Program-made: the position numbers and the translations under genes
Notes under the pieces: generated by a model
Seen by the model: only the letters and a program-made list of their open reading frames with translations
The model's database searches: none
What the model was told of the DNA's origin: nothing
NCBI GenBank assembly: GCA_950022295.1
Contig: OX465599.1
Coordinates: 289,375,501-289,439,500, forward strand
Source: Bromus sterilis
Lineage: Eukaryota; Streptophyta; Magnoliopsida; Poales; Poaceae
DNA: 64,000 nucleotides
Direction: 5' to 3'
Shown: piece by piece, positions 1 through 9,885 of the stretch
Layout of the letters: each line of letters opens with the position of its first letter
Position numbering within the stretch: the first letter of the stretch is position 1

Positions 1-290
1 TCCTCCTTAATACTAACAATGGGGAGACTTCCAACAAGATTTTTAATAACATTAAGGGCTTCCCAAACTGGGGCCTCTATGAAGTTCCCATTGATAGCAG
101 TGTCTAAAAGAAACCTATTCCAAGAAGTAATCCCAACATAAAAATTTCTAAGCAGGATAGTAGTGGATTGCTTCTTGGTGGCTCTTTTTTGAGAATCATT
201 AATTCTATACCAAGCATCTTTCAAACTTTCACCACCTCTTTGAGTAAAGGTAAGCACTTCTGCCTCACCAAAGGCAAAAGGACCAGCCAT
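1..290 (-). CDS. gag: Athila-like gag, N-terminal part (element Z), cut by the window edge
   Basis: The minus strand is open from an ATG at 288-290 to the window edge, 96 codons without a stop. The product starts MAGPFAFGEAEVLTF and continues TQRGGESLKDAWYRI and LLRNFYVGI. A gag segment with FTQR.GESLKDAWYRI is typical of plant Athila-lineage Ty3/gypsy elements, where gag forms the cytoplasmic virus-like particle. It lies about 140 bases downstream of a perfect tRNA-Asp primer site, the expected place for gag. The rest of gag and all of pol lie outside the window, so intactness cannot be judged. The lineage call comes from recalled motif similarity. Confidence 0.75.
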   Translation of the reverse strand, partial: MAGPFAFGEAEVLTFTQRGGESLKDAWYRINDSQKRATKKQSTTILLRNFYVGITSWNRFLLDTAINGNFIEAPVWEALNVIKNLVGSLPIVSIKE

Positions 291-431
291 AGTGGTAACT
301 ACTGACAAGGTAACATGTGTTTTTGGTATTTTTTATTAGGGACACAAATGTAAAAACTGAAAGGTAAACTAACAAGACTAAAAAGAAAAGGTAAAAGATA
401 GTGTGCAACTCCCCTATCTCGTAGACTTGAG

Positions 432-449
432 TCCCCGGCAACGGCGCCA
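432..449 (-). other. Primer binding site of element Z (tRNA-Asp)
   Basis: On the minus strand this reads TGGCGCCGTTGCCGGGGA, the exact complement of the 18-nt 3' end of plant tRNA-Asp. It sets the polarity of Z: LTR at higher coordinates, internal region at lower ones. Ten bases separate it from the LTR end at 460. Confidence 0.85.
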
Positions 450-459
450 GAAATTTTCT

Positions 460-1741
460 TGATGGCTTCTCGCCCCTTGTTGGTTACCCCAACTGGAAGG
501 TTTGAGATGCAGTGCAGCAGCAAGTTTCCCTCGGTGAAGATACCAAGGTTATCGAACCAGTAGGACTCAGGAGATACAAGTAGGTGGCAACGTCGCCAGA
601 AATTGCTTCCTGACTAGGGTGTTATCGTGGACCTGCACACAACAACAAATAACTTTGCTCCCAACGAGTACAGAGGAGTTGTCAATTCCTCCGGCCTTGT
701 CGTTTACAAAGGATCAACACAAGAGATAAAAGGTGCAAAGGAAAGTAAAAGTTGAAAGTAAATTAAGGGTGTGAACAATAATGTGAAGATGGACCGGGGT
801 CCCGTGATTTTCACTAGTGATGTCTCTCTCCCAAAAGACGATAAAAGTGCTAGAGAGGTAAAAAAATCACAGTTGGGCAATTGACAGGATTATGAAGGCA
901 CCGCAATGCTAACTATGCTGCAAAGAAAGGAATGGCTCAAAAGCAATGGGCAGTACGCCAAGGTAAGTAGACCGAAATCCATCTGCATCTACTACGAATC
1001 ATCCACCTTGAGATATCTATCCAGAACATCTCGCTGGTATTAAGTTGCGAATCCCACCAAAAGTGTAAACTCAAATCAACAGACAACTGCATTAAAAGAA
1101 GTTAGCGTAAAGTAAACAATCCTTGTACCCGCAGGTACAATCACCGTTGTTTTATCCATGGTGGAAACAGCACATCCCCTAGTCTCATGTTTCTGTCACT
1201 CAAGCTAGACATCAAGGGGCTGAACCCACAATCGAGCATAACACTCTCTCTTGGAGTTGCAAATAAAATACTTGCCAAACCAAATACCGCAATGGAGAAC
1301 ATGCAAGAATTTACTCAAGAAAAAAATATAAAAGAGAAGAACAAAATATATTACTCATCACAATCTGAACATAGTCTCATAATCCATCAGATCCCAACAA
1401 ACTCAGTATAGCAACAAGAAAAATTACATAGATGCCTCGATCATGTGAGGCAGCTCACGAGAACTCGAAAGTGGAAGCACAAAAGGGGGAGAGATTTATC
1501 ACATAGCTACTGGTCACAGACCCATGGTCCAAGGGGGACTACTCACGGCATATCCGGGAGGCGTCCATGGCTATGGATGGTCTCCCGAAGGGGGGTCCTC
1601 CTTCCTGCAGGGTGCCGGGGCAGATTTTCCAAACAGCCCCAATCTTGAAACGGCGTCGGCGGCGGTACAGAGGGGAGTTCGCGAGAAAGAGATCGATATT
1701 ACGGGTTTCCACCCCGAGGGGTAAATATAGGCGAAGGGGGG
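460..1741 (-). repeat. 5' LTR of Athila-like element Z, first part (interrupted by element A)
   Basis: On the minus strand the LTR ends ...ATCA at 460 beside the primer site. It is split at 1741 by element A and resumes at 23484, ending at 23845 where it starts TGAT. The termini are therefore TGAT...ATCA and the net length is about 1.64 kb. The segment holds no convincing coding region; short open frames near 1445-1990 lie in GC-rich LTR sequence and overlap on both strands. Coordinates include the left copy of A's target duplication, GGGGG at 1737-1741. Confidence 0.75.
586..604 (-). other. Degenerate second primer-site copy inside the LTR of Z
   Basis: The 19 bases here match the primer-site-side sequence at 437-455 with one mismatch (GTCGCC for GGCGCC), but sit 126 bases inside the LTR. 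See the finding. Confidence 0.6.
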
Positions 1742-2169
1742 TGTCGGGGATCGGCCCCGGCAAATCCCATGGTTAGGGACCCTGGGCTAGTTGGAGAGGA
1801 CACAGGTTGGACGATAAGCTCGTCGGCAAACAGGAGGATACACTTCCTGCTCGATATATTGATTGTGGAGAAGTTACAGGGTATGCCAAGGCAGATGCGC
1901 TCTAGGCTAGGGTTACAGGCGATGTCTCCCTCCTCTGCGTTGCCCCTCCTGGCCTTTATATAGTAGACCAGGTCTCGGGGAATCAATCTACAATTACAGG
2001 TAATCTAACCCTAGCTTGTACGGCAAGTCCCTGCACCTTCCTTGTCAGTCGAGGACTCCCAATGTCGGTGCCATCTAGCGGGCCAAGGTGAATCCGGCGG
2101 TAGCTCCGTGGGCCTTCAATGACACTGGGTAGGCCCATTAGTAGGAGTCGTGGGGTCACCCCCTCGTCA
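1742..2169 (-). repeat. 3' LTR of element A
   Basis: It starts TGTCGGGGAT and ends ACCCCCTCGTCA on the plus strand. It is nearly identical to 23056-23483; visible differences are near 1853, 1875, 1881, 2022, 2099 and 2161. No gene is in it. Confidence 0.9.
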
Positions 2170-2185
2170 GTAGCCCCCGAGTGCC
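2170..2185 (-). other. Polypurine tract of element A
   Basis: Adjacent to the 3' LTR, the minus strand reads GGCACTCGGGGGCTAC, a G-rich plus-strand primer of the kind seen in Tat-like elements. The core 13-mer (plus strand AGCCCCCGAGTGC) recurs in the tandem repeat at 4746-5549. Confidence 0.75.
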
Positions 2186-3390
2186 TGGGTGACTCGAAGA
2201 GTCGCGCAGGGACTCGAGTTCGTCTTCATACGTCCGTGGCTTATATGCGCGGTGCACCCGCGGTCGCTGGCAGCATGGTGGCCATGACAAAACCTGTTTC
2301 GAGGGATGCTAAGCAGAAAGGGCCCAAGGAGTCGATGGATCGATCTTTAGTGAATTGCGCTAGTGGCAAATACCGCGATCGCCCAATCAAACCCATGTCC
2401 CTCGACATGAGCTTGGAATACTAGAGCATAGCAAAAGTCCGGCCGCTTCAGGTCTTACGGTGTTCATTTGCCGCCAGTTGGTTGCATAGCCTAAGGCGCG
2501 TCCGCCCGACTTTATACTTCATGTGCAGCGCATGGAAAGGTTGGGAGTGAAATCGCTCTTCGGCAAGTCCCAGCCAGGCCGAACTTCGCAGCGGGGTCTT
2601 ACCTACACGCTGGTCTTGCGTGGCATCTGGGCACAGTGTGTCGTGGTTCCAGGAATAGGTGTGTTTTTGAGGCGCGGAGCCTTATAGCATTTCACCCACT
2701 TGGAACAAATCATCAAGTGAGTTGTTCACTCATCTCACTCGCGGAGCTTGTTTCGAGTGCTCAGGCGAGGAATCCTTCTGTGAGTAATTACTCGGAAGCT
2801 GTTTGAGTTTCTTTCAGAGGTGAGGGAGCACCCGAAACTCTTAAGAGTGCGAGTGGTCACTCGAGCACCTTGTGGGTCCATAGGTGAGGGAGCATCTGTA
2901 ACTCTAGTGCATGCGAGTGATCACTCGAGCACCTTGCTGAGCTTCAGATGAGTGAGCACCTGGGGGCGCTCGAGATGGGCTCCTCTCGATGGGAGTGAGA
3001 AGTTTTTTCTTTGATGGAAAAAGATCTGATAAAATTTCTGGGTTTCGGTGGCACTCCTGATAAGCTTTACTTGTGATGAGACGTTGGTTGGTCTTCTGCT
3101 TTTTTTCTGTCAGGATAACCACGTCGCTGTGTGGTTATTGTCATAGATGCTTGGCAGTGAACCGTCTTTTCATCTTGACCGGTCATAATGATGAGCTCAG
3201 TGGCGTACGAGTAGCGCCGGTTAAGTTCCTGAGGCGCGCGTTTCCAACGCGCGTGATTTGATGGTAGTATGAACAGCGCGCCCCGTGGGTGAGCATCTTT
3301 GGCCTCGGATTTTGAAGCGTCGACGTAGTTTTAATTCCTGGATTAAGTGCGGGCACCACTTGGCCTTGCCGCGTCGGGGCTTCCTTGCAC
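2186..3390. other. 3' non-coding region of element A
   Basis: About 1.2 kb between the polypurine tract and the antisense promoter. I see no supported coding region. The stretch 2700-2960 holds several diverged repeats of a GTGAGGGAGCACC / CACTCG-type phrase, for example near 2705-2760, 2815-2865 and 2880-2950. Short open frames here carry no recognisable motif. Confidence 0.6.
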
Positions 3391-3462
3391 TATAAATTGG
3401 CTTCGTCCTGGTTTGCTTTCCTCCATCTGTCTCCTCTTCTACTTCCCTTTTACTAACTTTTC
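3391..3462 (+). promoter_or_regulatory. Candidate promoter of the antisense gene in element A
   Basis: A TATAAAT box at 3391-3397 is followed by a pyrimidine-rich stretch (about 3415-3460, CTTTCCTCCATCTGTCTCC and similar) leading to an ATG at 3463 in good context (TTCATGGCT). A TATA box plus a pyrimidine patch is a normal plant core promoter. It faces opposite to the element's own transcription. A transcription start near 3420-3430 is an inference. Confidence 0.5.
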
Positions 3463-3822
3463 ATGGCTCCAAAGCGAGGCTCCGGCCGTGGTCGCGTCCG
3501 TCGTAGTAGAGGTGGACGTACTCCTCGTTCTGGACGCGGCGGTCGACATGGCACTCCGCTACGACCTTCTTCTTCTTCTTCTGCAGAGGGCTTTTGGCGG
3601 CATGACTTCTTATTGCGCGTTCGTGGCCTTAGTGCTACTCGCGTTCTTCTTCCTCCTTCTTTTTCTGCCATTGTGGTCGATCTTGGTTTGGATGGCTTGC
3701 TTCTGCATCTTCAGGGGAGCGATCGAGCTCCCTCCTATGTCGATTTGGAGTTTGACCGTTCCCGCTTGGTCTTTCTTGGATCTTTTTGGAGTTTCGTTTT
3801 CTCGCCGTTTGGGTCTGCGTGA
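3463..3822 (+). CDS. Antisense ORF of a Tat-like element (N-terminal part, probably frameshifted)
   Basis: The ORF has 119 codons and starts MAPKRGSGRGRVRRSRGG, a strongly basic Arg/Gly-rich N-terminus, followed by a Ser run and a mixed hydrophobic part ending FSPFGSA. Tat-lineage elements such as Grande and Retand are known to carry an antisense ORF between pol and the 3' LTR; its function is unknown. The gene looks broken: past 3822 the frame closes, while 3917-4081 in another frame encodes a Ser/Asp/Glu-rich tail (GGATPSSSSTPSSRSSS..., ending SQEAS) preceded by a stop. I infer at least one frameshift between them. A long overlapping frame at 3347-3916 starts upstream of the TATA box and is less likely. 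I do not recognise a domain. Confidence 0.45.
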   Translation: MAPKRGSGRGRVRRSRGGRTPRSGRGGRHGTPLRPSSSSSAEGFWRHDFLLRVRGLSATRVLLPPSFSAIVVDLGLDGLLLHLQGSDRAPSYVDLEFDRSRLVFLGSFWSFVFSPFGSA

Positions 3823-4745
3823 AGGCGATGTTCTTTGCTGTCGATTTGATGGTGAGAGCACTGTTGCTGTCCGTGCTTTTGATCCGAGCGGCAACAGCAT
3901 GGACCCGCAAGCTTAGGAGTCAAGCAGCGACGTTTCCACAAGGTCAGGGGGTGCTACGCCTTCTTCTTCTTCGACTCCGTCTTCCAGGAGCTCCTCTGGT
4001 GGTGATGACTTGGTGGTCAGCTCTGGCGAGGACGTCGACGTCAATCCTTCGACCAAGCGAGTGAGCCAAGAGGCTTCGTAGGGCTGATGACGGCTTTTCT
4101 TCGTCGGCTGTGTGGCTGCAGCTGGAGAAGAAGCTGGTGGTGCTGCTGCTGCAGAGGGGTTGAAGAAGCTCGTGGAGCTGGAGAAGAAGTTGGTGGAGCA
4201 TCGAGAAATAAGTCGAGCTTCACCTTTTGTGATGTCATTGACATCCTCCACGAGTCCCTTTTCCTCCCGTTACTTCATGGGCACACATGTAGAAGTCATA
4301 ATTCGTTGGGTAACTCCCTCTTGTAGTAGGAGCTGCCTTCTATCCAAATGTAACTGAGTCTTTGTGTCCAAGTTGTGTTTCAGGCTGTTTGAGTAAAGTG
4401 TTCTGCCTCCAGTCTTTCCAACGTTATGCACTCGACTATGCCGGGTCGTCGACTCCTTCTGCTGTGTCTTTTCTTTCTTTAACTGCATGAAATGTGCTCG
4501 GCTCCTCCTGGCGTACTGCCTTTGGACGTAAATTCTATCGGGTGCGCGTTAGCGCTCCCGATGGGAGTAGCCCCCGAGGCTACGTTCGAGTCGGGGAGTC
4601 GGACGTAGGCTGATATGAACTTTCGGTGATGATCTTCTGGAGTAATCCTCTTATTTTGCTGTGGCGAAGTTGTAGATGTTGCCGTTTGTGAAAGCTTTGG
4701 GGTACTCCTGTTTGTTGCTACGGTGATTCCAATTTTCAAGTGTTG
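3823..4745 (+). other. Downstream part of the antisense gene and spacer
   Basis: 3917-4081 reads as a Ser- and acid-rich protein tail ending in TAG. 4112-4230 in another frame is rich in Glu, Lys and Ala (KKLVELEKKLVEHRE), like a coiled-coil piece. 4230-4745 shows no coding signal. The sequence TAGCCCCCGAG at 4568-4578 repeats the polypurine-tract core just before the tandem array. Confidence 0.4.
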
Positions 4746-5549
4746 AATCGCGTGAGCGATGGCGTGCTCGGGGGGATTTTTCTTAAGCCCCCGAGTGCTT
4801 TTTGACGTAAGTTCACGTAGGCGATAGCAGGGCTCGGGAGGATTTTTCTTAAGCCCCCGAGTGCTGTAAGATCGCGTAGGCGATAGCAGGGCTCGGGGGG
4901 ATTTTTCTTAAGCCCCCGAGTGCTATAAGATCGCGTAGGCGATAGCAGGGCTCGGGGGGATTTTTCTTAAGCCCCCGAGTGCTTTTTGATGTAAGATCGC
5001 GTAGGCGATAGCAGGGCTCGAGGGGATTTTTCTTAAGCCCCCAAGTGCTGTAAGATCGCGTAGGCGATAGCAGGGCTCGGGGGGATTTTTCTTAAGCCCC
5101 CGAGTGCTTTTTGATGTAAGATCGCGTAGGCGATAGCAGGGCTCGGGGGGATTTTTCTTAGGCCCCCGAGTGTTGTAAGATCGCGTAGGCGATAGCAGGG
5201 CTCGGGGGGATTTTTCTTAAGCCCCCGAGTGCTTTTTGATGTAAGATCGTGTAGGCGATAGCAGCGCTCGGGGGGATTTTTCTTAAGCCCCCGAGTGCTT
5301 TTTGATGTAAGATCGCGTAGGCGATAGCAGGGCTCGGGGGGATTCTTCTTAAGCCCCCGAGTGCTGTAAGATCGCGTAGGCGATAGCAGGGCTCGGGGGG
5401 ATTCTTCTTAAGCCCCCGAGTGCTTTTTGATGTAAGATCGCGTAGGCGATAGCAGGGCTCGGGGGGATTATTCTTAAGCCCCCGAGTGCTGTAAGATCGC
5501 GTAGGCGATAGCAGGGCTCGGGGTTTTTTTTCTTAAGCCCCCGAGTGCT
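4746..5549. repeat. Tandem repeat array of element A, 13 units of about 59 or 66 bp
   Basis: Thirteen units each carry GATCGCGTAGGCGATAGCAG, then CTCGGGGG, a 13-base spacer and CCCCCGAG, which form an 8-bp perfect inverted repeat, then TGCT. Units end either in a short GTAAG spacer or a long TTTTTGATGTAAG spacer. The order is L S S L S L S L L S L S, so the two unit types nearly alternate. Eleven of the 13 carry the exact 13-mer AGCCCCCGAGTGC found in the polypurine tract. 3' tandem repeats are known in Tat elements. Confidence 0.9.
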
Positions 5550-5636
5550 TTGAAAGCTGGTAATGTTTGGGCAACATATGCTTTATTGCGGTCGAGTGAT
5601 TTACATGAGTTGCCGGTCATGTCCAACTGATTGATG

Positions 5637-7295
5637 CTAAGGGTAGAACAGTCGCAGGTTTGCGACATTCCATGTATTGCCCACATCTTCGTCCGTCTTT
5701 GGGTTCTTCAGCCTGTAGGCGCCGCCTCCAATGACTTCTGATACTATGAATGGGCCTTCCCATTGGGGGGCTAATTTGTGGACCTTCTCTTGTATCAGTC
5801 GTAGTACTAGGTCCCCTTTGTTGAAGGTTCTACTTCGAAGGCGACTGCTTTGGTAAGTGCGCAGCTTGTCCTGGTATCCTTCTGACTTTGACAGGGCCAC
5901 GTCTCTTGCCTCGTCGACTATGTCTTTGTCGTCTTGGAGTGCTTCTTCTGCTTCCTCTTCTTCGTACCCCGTGACCCGGGGGGCTCCGAACTTGAGGTCA
6001 TGTGGTAGTACTTCTTCGGCCCCGTAAACCATAAAGAACGGTGTAAACTGGGTCGCAGTATTTGGCGTGGTCCGTAGGCTCCAAAGTACTGCGGGGAGCT
6101 CTTCTACCCAGTTTCCGGCGGCCTACTCGAGTGGTGCGAGGAGCCGTTTCTTGAGTCCTGTGCATACGAGTCCGTTTGCTTTCTCCACCTGGCCGTTGGA
6201 TTGCGGGTGCGCGACTGACGCGTAGTTTATTTTAATGCATAGTTCTTCGCAGAAGTTCTGGAATTCGGCAGTTGTGAAATTTGTGCCATTGTCTGTGATG
6301 ATGTTGTGTGGCACTCCGAATCTGAAGATAATTGACTTGATGAAGTTCACGGCCGTGAGGGCGGTGGAACTAGTGATTGGCACTGCTTCGATCCACTTGG
6401 TGAACTTGTCGACTGCGACCAGTAGATGTGTCCTTCCTCCTTTTGATGATTTCTTGAGTGGGTCGACCATGTCGAGTCCCCAGGTGCCGAATGGCCAGGA
6501 TAATGGTATGGTCTTGAGCTCTGAGGCCGGGGCGTGCGGTCTGTTAGCGAATTTCTGGCAGGAGACGCAGCGCCGCACTATGTCCTCTTCGTTTTTCATA
6601 GCGGTGGGCCAGTAGAATCCCGCTCGAAATGCCTTGGACACGAGTACTCGACTGATTGCGTGGTGCCCGCATGTGCCCTCGTGGATTTCGAGGAGTAGGG
6701 CTTTGCCGTCTTCCTCGTCGATGCTCTTTTGTAGTATTTGCGCAATGCTGCGCTTGTACAACTGTCTGTTGATCACCGTGAACGCTTTGGAGCGTCTGCT
6801 GATGCGTCGTGCTTCAGCCACGTCTTGCGGTAGTGTTCCCTCGATTATGAACCGAAGGAATGGTTTTGCCCAGGCTGGTCCGTCGAGCTCGTCTGCTGCT
6901 GTGCCGTCGGGTGTGCTGGTGCTGGTGCCTTCTGACGGGCTTGCTGATGCCACCTGCGCTGGGTCTGTTGCGTCCCCTTCGTCCTCGGCTGTCTTGGGTG
7001 CCGCCGCCGGTGTTTTGATGGACCTTTGGCTGATGCTTTCCAGGAAAACTCCGGGTGGTATTGGTCCTCGAGTCGATCCGATGTTTGCGAGCTCGTCCGC
7101 CTCTGTGTTGTTGGCCCTGGTGATGTAGTTGAGCTCGCAGCCGTCGAAACTCCCTTCGAGTTCGTTGTAGAGTTTCTGATAAGCTGCCATGTTGTCGGCT
7201 AGGGCGTCGCAATTTCTCATCGCCTGCTGGACGACGAGATTGGAGTCCCCGTAGATGATGAGGCGGGTGGCTCCGCATGTTTTGGCCATGCGCAT
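5637..7295 (-). pseudogene. pol: Element A pol, C-terminal half: end of second RNase H and integrase, one in-frame stop
   Basis: From 7295 downward the product holds the end of an archaeal-type RNase H (IIYGDSNLVVQQ, ITRANNTEADELA). Next comes an integrase with an HHCC zinc finger (HEGTCGHH ... CVSCQKF), then the D,D,E core (WGLDMVDPL, IITDNGTNF, HPQSNGQVEKANG) and a C-terminal GPF-type module (WEGPFIVSEVIGGGAYRL), ending NLRLFYP at 5637. A TAG at 6123-6125 interrupts it; the frame then stays open through 6122-5637, so one point mutation explains the break. Integrase would insert the element's cDNA in the nucleus. The catalytic residues visible are intact. A gap at 7295-7349 reflects a frameshift listed with the next feature. 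Confidence 0.85.
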
Positions 7296-7348
7296 GCCGT
7301 GGAGGAGTGCCTCGTACTCTGCTTCGTTGTTGGATGCGTGGCTGAAAT

Positions 7349-8937
7349 TTATCTGGAGGACGTACTTAAGCTTCGTTCCTTTGGGGAGAGTAGGATGACT
7401 CCTGCTCCTGCTCCTTGTTGTCTTTTCGATCCGTCAAAGAACATTGACCATGAGTTCGACAGATCCGGGGGTCCTGGTGTTTGGACCTCTGCCCACTCGA
7501 CCAGGAAGTCTGGGAGTACTTGGGCTTTGATTGTTGTTGGGTGCTTGAACTGTAGATCTCGCGAGCTGAGCTCTATGTTCCACTCGGCGACTCGTCCAGT
7601 CGCTCCTGGGTTGTTGAGGATGTCCGCGAGTGGGGCGCTGCTCACTATGGTGATCGGGTGCTCGTCGAAGTAGTGTGATACCTTCTGTGAAGTCATGATG
7701 ACGGCCATCAGTAACTTCTGGTAGTGTGGATATCGCTGCTGGGACTTGTTCAGTAGTATGCTGAGGTAATAGATTGGCCTCTGTATGCTTTGGACCTTGC
7801 CTTCTTCCGTGCGTTCGACGACGAGTGTCGTGCTTACTACGCTGCTGCGCGCTGCTATGTAGAGGTAGAGCTTCTCTTTGTCCCTGGGTACCGCTATAAC
7901 TGGTTGAGTTGAGAGCATCTTTTTGAGGTCCGCGAACGCTTGGCGGGCTTCCCCTGTCCACTCGAATTTTTCTCCTTTCCTTAGCAGTTGGTAGAAGGGC
8001 AGCGTGTGTTCCCCTAGCCGGCTGATGAAACGGCTTAGTGCTGCGAGCCTTCCAGTTAGCTGTTGTACTCCTTTTATGTCAGTCGGCTCTCGCATCTTGG
8101 CAATGGCTTGGACCTTCTCGGGGTTTGCTTCGATTCCTCGGGCGGAGACCATGTAACCGAGCAGTTTCTCGGCCGGTACGCCGAAAGCGCACTTCTTTGG
8201 ATTCAGCTTGATCCTGTATTTGTTGAGTGCTGCGAAGGTTTCGCGCAGGTCGTCGAGTAGCGTGTCTGCTTTGTAGGTCTTGATGACGATATCATCTACG
8301 TACACCTGTACGATCCTCCCGATTTGCTCCTTTAGGCAGGCTTGCATCATCCGCTGGTATGTGGCACCTGCGTTCTTCAGCCCGAAGGGCATGGTCTTGT
8401 AACAGAATACACCGTAATGTGTGATGAATGAGGTGTGCTCTTCGTCTTCTTCTTTCATCCTGATCTGGTTGTATCCTGAATATGCGTCCAGAAAGGAAAG
8501 CAGATTGCATCCCGCAGTCGAATCGATTATTTGGTCGATCCTTGGCAGGGGAAAGTGGTCTTTCGGGCAGTGCTTGTTCATTGGCCCGTAGTCGACGCAC
8601 ATGCGCAGTACGTCCGTGTCTTTCTTGGGCACGAGCACTGGGTTTGCTATCCAGGTGGCCTTCTTGGTTTCTCGGATGAACTGGGCGTCGAGCAATCGGT
8701 TGACTTCTTCTCCGATTTCCCTACGCTTGGGCTCCGAGAATCGTCTCAGAGCTTGCTTCACTGGTTTCGCGTTTGGTTTGATGTTTAGAGCGTGTTCTGC
8801 GAATTCGCGTGGTATGCCAGGCATGTCGGCTGGGCACCAGGCGAATATCTTCCACTCGTCTCGAAGGAGAGCCACTAGAGCAGTCACTTGTTCCTCTGGC
8901 AGGTGGGCGTACACGCGGACTGTTTTGTCTGGGTCCG
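7349..8937 (-). pseudogene. pol: Element A pol, N-terminal half: reverse transcriptase and RNase H
   Basis: The frame enters from the right at the B insertion point (8937) and reads RT with PVKQALRRF, CVDYGPMNKHCPKDHFPLP, FLDAYSGYNQIRM, MPFGLKNAGATYQRMM and the catalytic YVDDIVIKT. A gypsy RNase H and connection region follow (PLADILNNPGATGRVAEW), then the start of the second RNase H (WSMFFDGSKRQQGAGAGVILLSPK). Just after this, near the T/G run at 7379-7387, the frame shifts by one base and closes at 7349; the rest of the RNase H continues in another frame to 7295. RT copies the element RNA inside the particle. Upstream, the frame runs through the target duplication into 21383-22873 on the far side of B, so B split a continuous ORF. 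Confidence 0.88.
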
Positions 8938-9283
8938 TGTCAGAACCCCAACTAGGGTAAGTGCTAGGGTTTGTTTGTGCCTTTGCATCATGAAATTTTT
9001 TCAAAAGAAATTCAAAAATGGGGAAGCAGAAAGCCCTGAGAAATTATTTGAAATGGCCAGATAAAAATATTTTTTCAAAAATCATTTGAATGTTTGAAAA
9101 ATTCCTATAAATGATGCTGATCATTTTAAAAGTGGTTTGGGATCAATCCCATGCACATGGATTTTTCTAATATTCAAACAGTGGCTTTGGAAATTAAAAT
9201 AACCCTATTTGAATTGAAATTCAAAATATATTGAATTTCAAAAATGCCCAAATTCCATATGTGACTAGCTACTGGTCACCTAG

Positions 9284-9295
9284 TATTTATAAAAG
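9284..9295 (+). promoter_or_regulatory. Candidate TATA box of the B 5' LTR
   Basis: TATTTATAAAAG lies about 350 bp into the LTR, just before the GC-rich transcribed-looking part. The same element is at 17985-17996 in the 3' LTR. A dyad TGACTAGCTACTGGTCA sits immediately upstream (9262-9278). Confidence 0.5.
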
Positions 9296-9879
9296 AAATT
9301 GGGCATTTTTATAAAATGCTTTGGTATTTTTACCAGGGCAAAACAAAAGGGCAGAAAAATAAAACAGAGAAGAATTAGAAAAGGAGAACTCCTGGCTTTC
9401 GGCCCAACTCCACTGGCCTGGCCCAGCCCAGCCCGGGGCGCTTGTCGTCTACCTCCCCGCCGAGCCAAGCAGCTCGGTGGAGGCAGAGCGCGGGCACGGC
9501 GCCACCTCGCCGCCCTGGAGCCGTCTAGGCCTTCCCCTTCCCCCTGAACCCGCCACGGAGACGCCCTGGTCACCTCCAATCTTCTTGCCCTCTCTCTGGA
9601 CCTCCTCCCCCTCTTCTCTTCGCGAATCCAGAGCCGCCCCGAAGCCAGCCGGAGCACGCCGTCGTGCCAGTCGCGGCCACTGGCCTCCATGTTGCTCGCC
9701 GTGATGTCCAGACGAACCAGCGCTGCCGTCTCCACGGGACCCCCCAACTAATCGAGCCCGAGGACGCCCGGAACCCACGCCATCTTCTTCGAGACCCCGC
9801 CGGAGCCGGAGAAGACCGCCGTCAAATTGCGTCGTCTCCGCGCGCCCCAGCCTTCGCCGTTGTCTCCGTGAGCTCCAGG

Positions 9880-9885
9880 GTGAGC
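9880..9885 (+). promoter_or_regulatory. Candidate 5' splice site in the LTR of B
   Basis: CCAGGGTGAGCC in the GC-rich segment. GTGAGC recurs at the equivalent place in every LTR of the window that reaches this far (see the finding). The matching acceptor would be CACAG at 13172-13176 before gag. Confidence 0.35.

Noticed and set aside
3347..3916. 189-codon plus-strand frame overlapping the antisense gene of A
   Set aside because: It begins upstream of the TATA box, is Leu-rich without motif, and is out of frame with the well-placed ATG at 3463. Kept only as an alternative in the annotation.
4746..5549. CRISPR-like look of the regular repeat array
   Set aside because: Units are contiguous tandem repeats without unique spacers, inside a plant retrotransposon.
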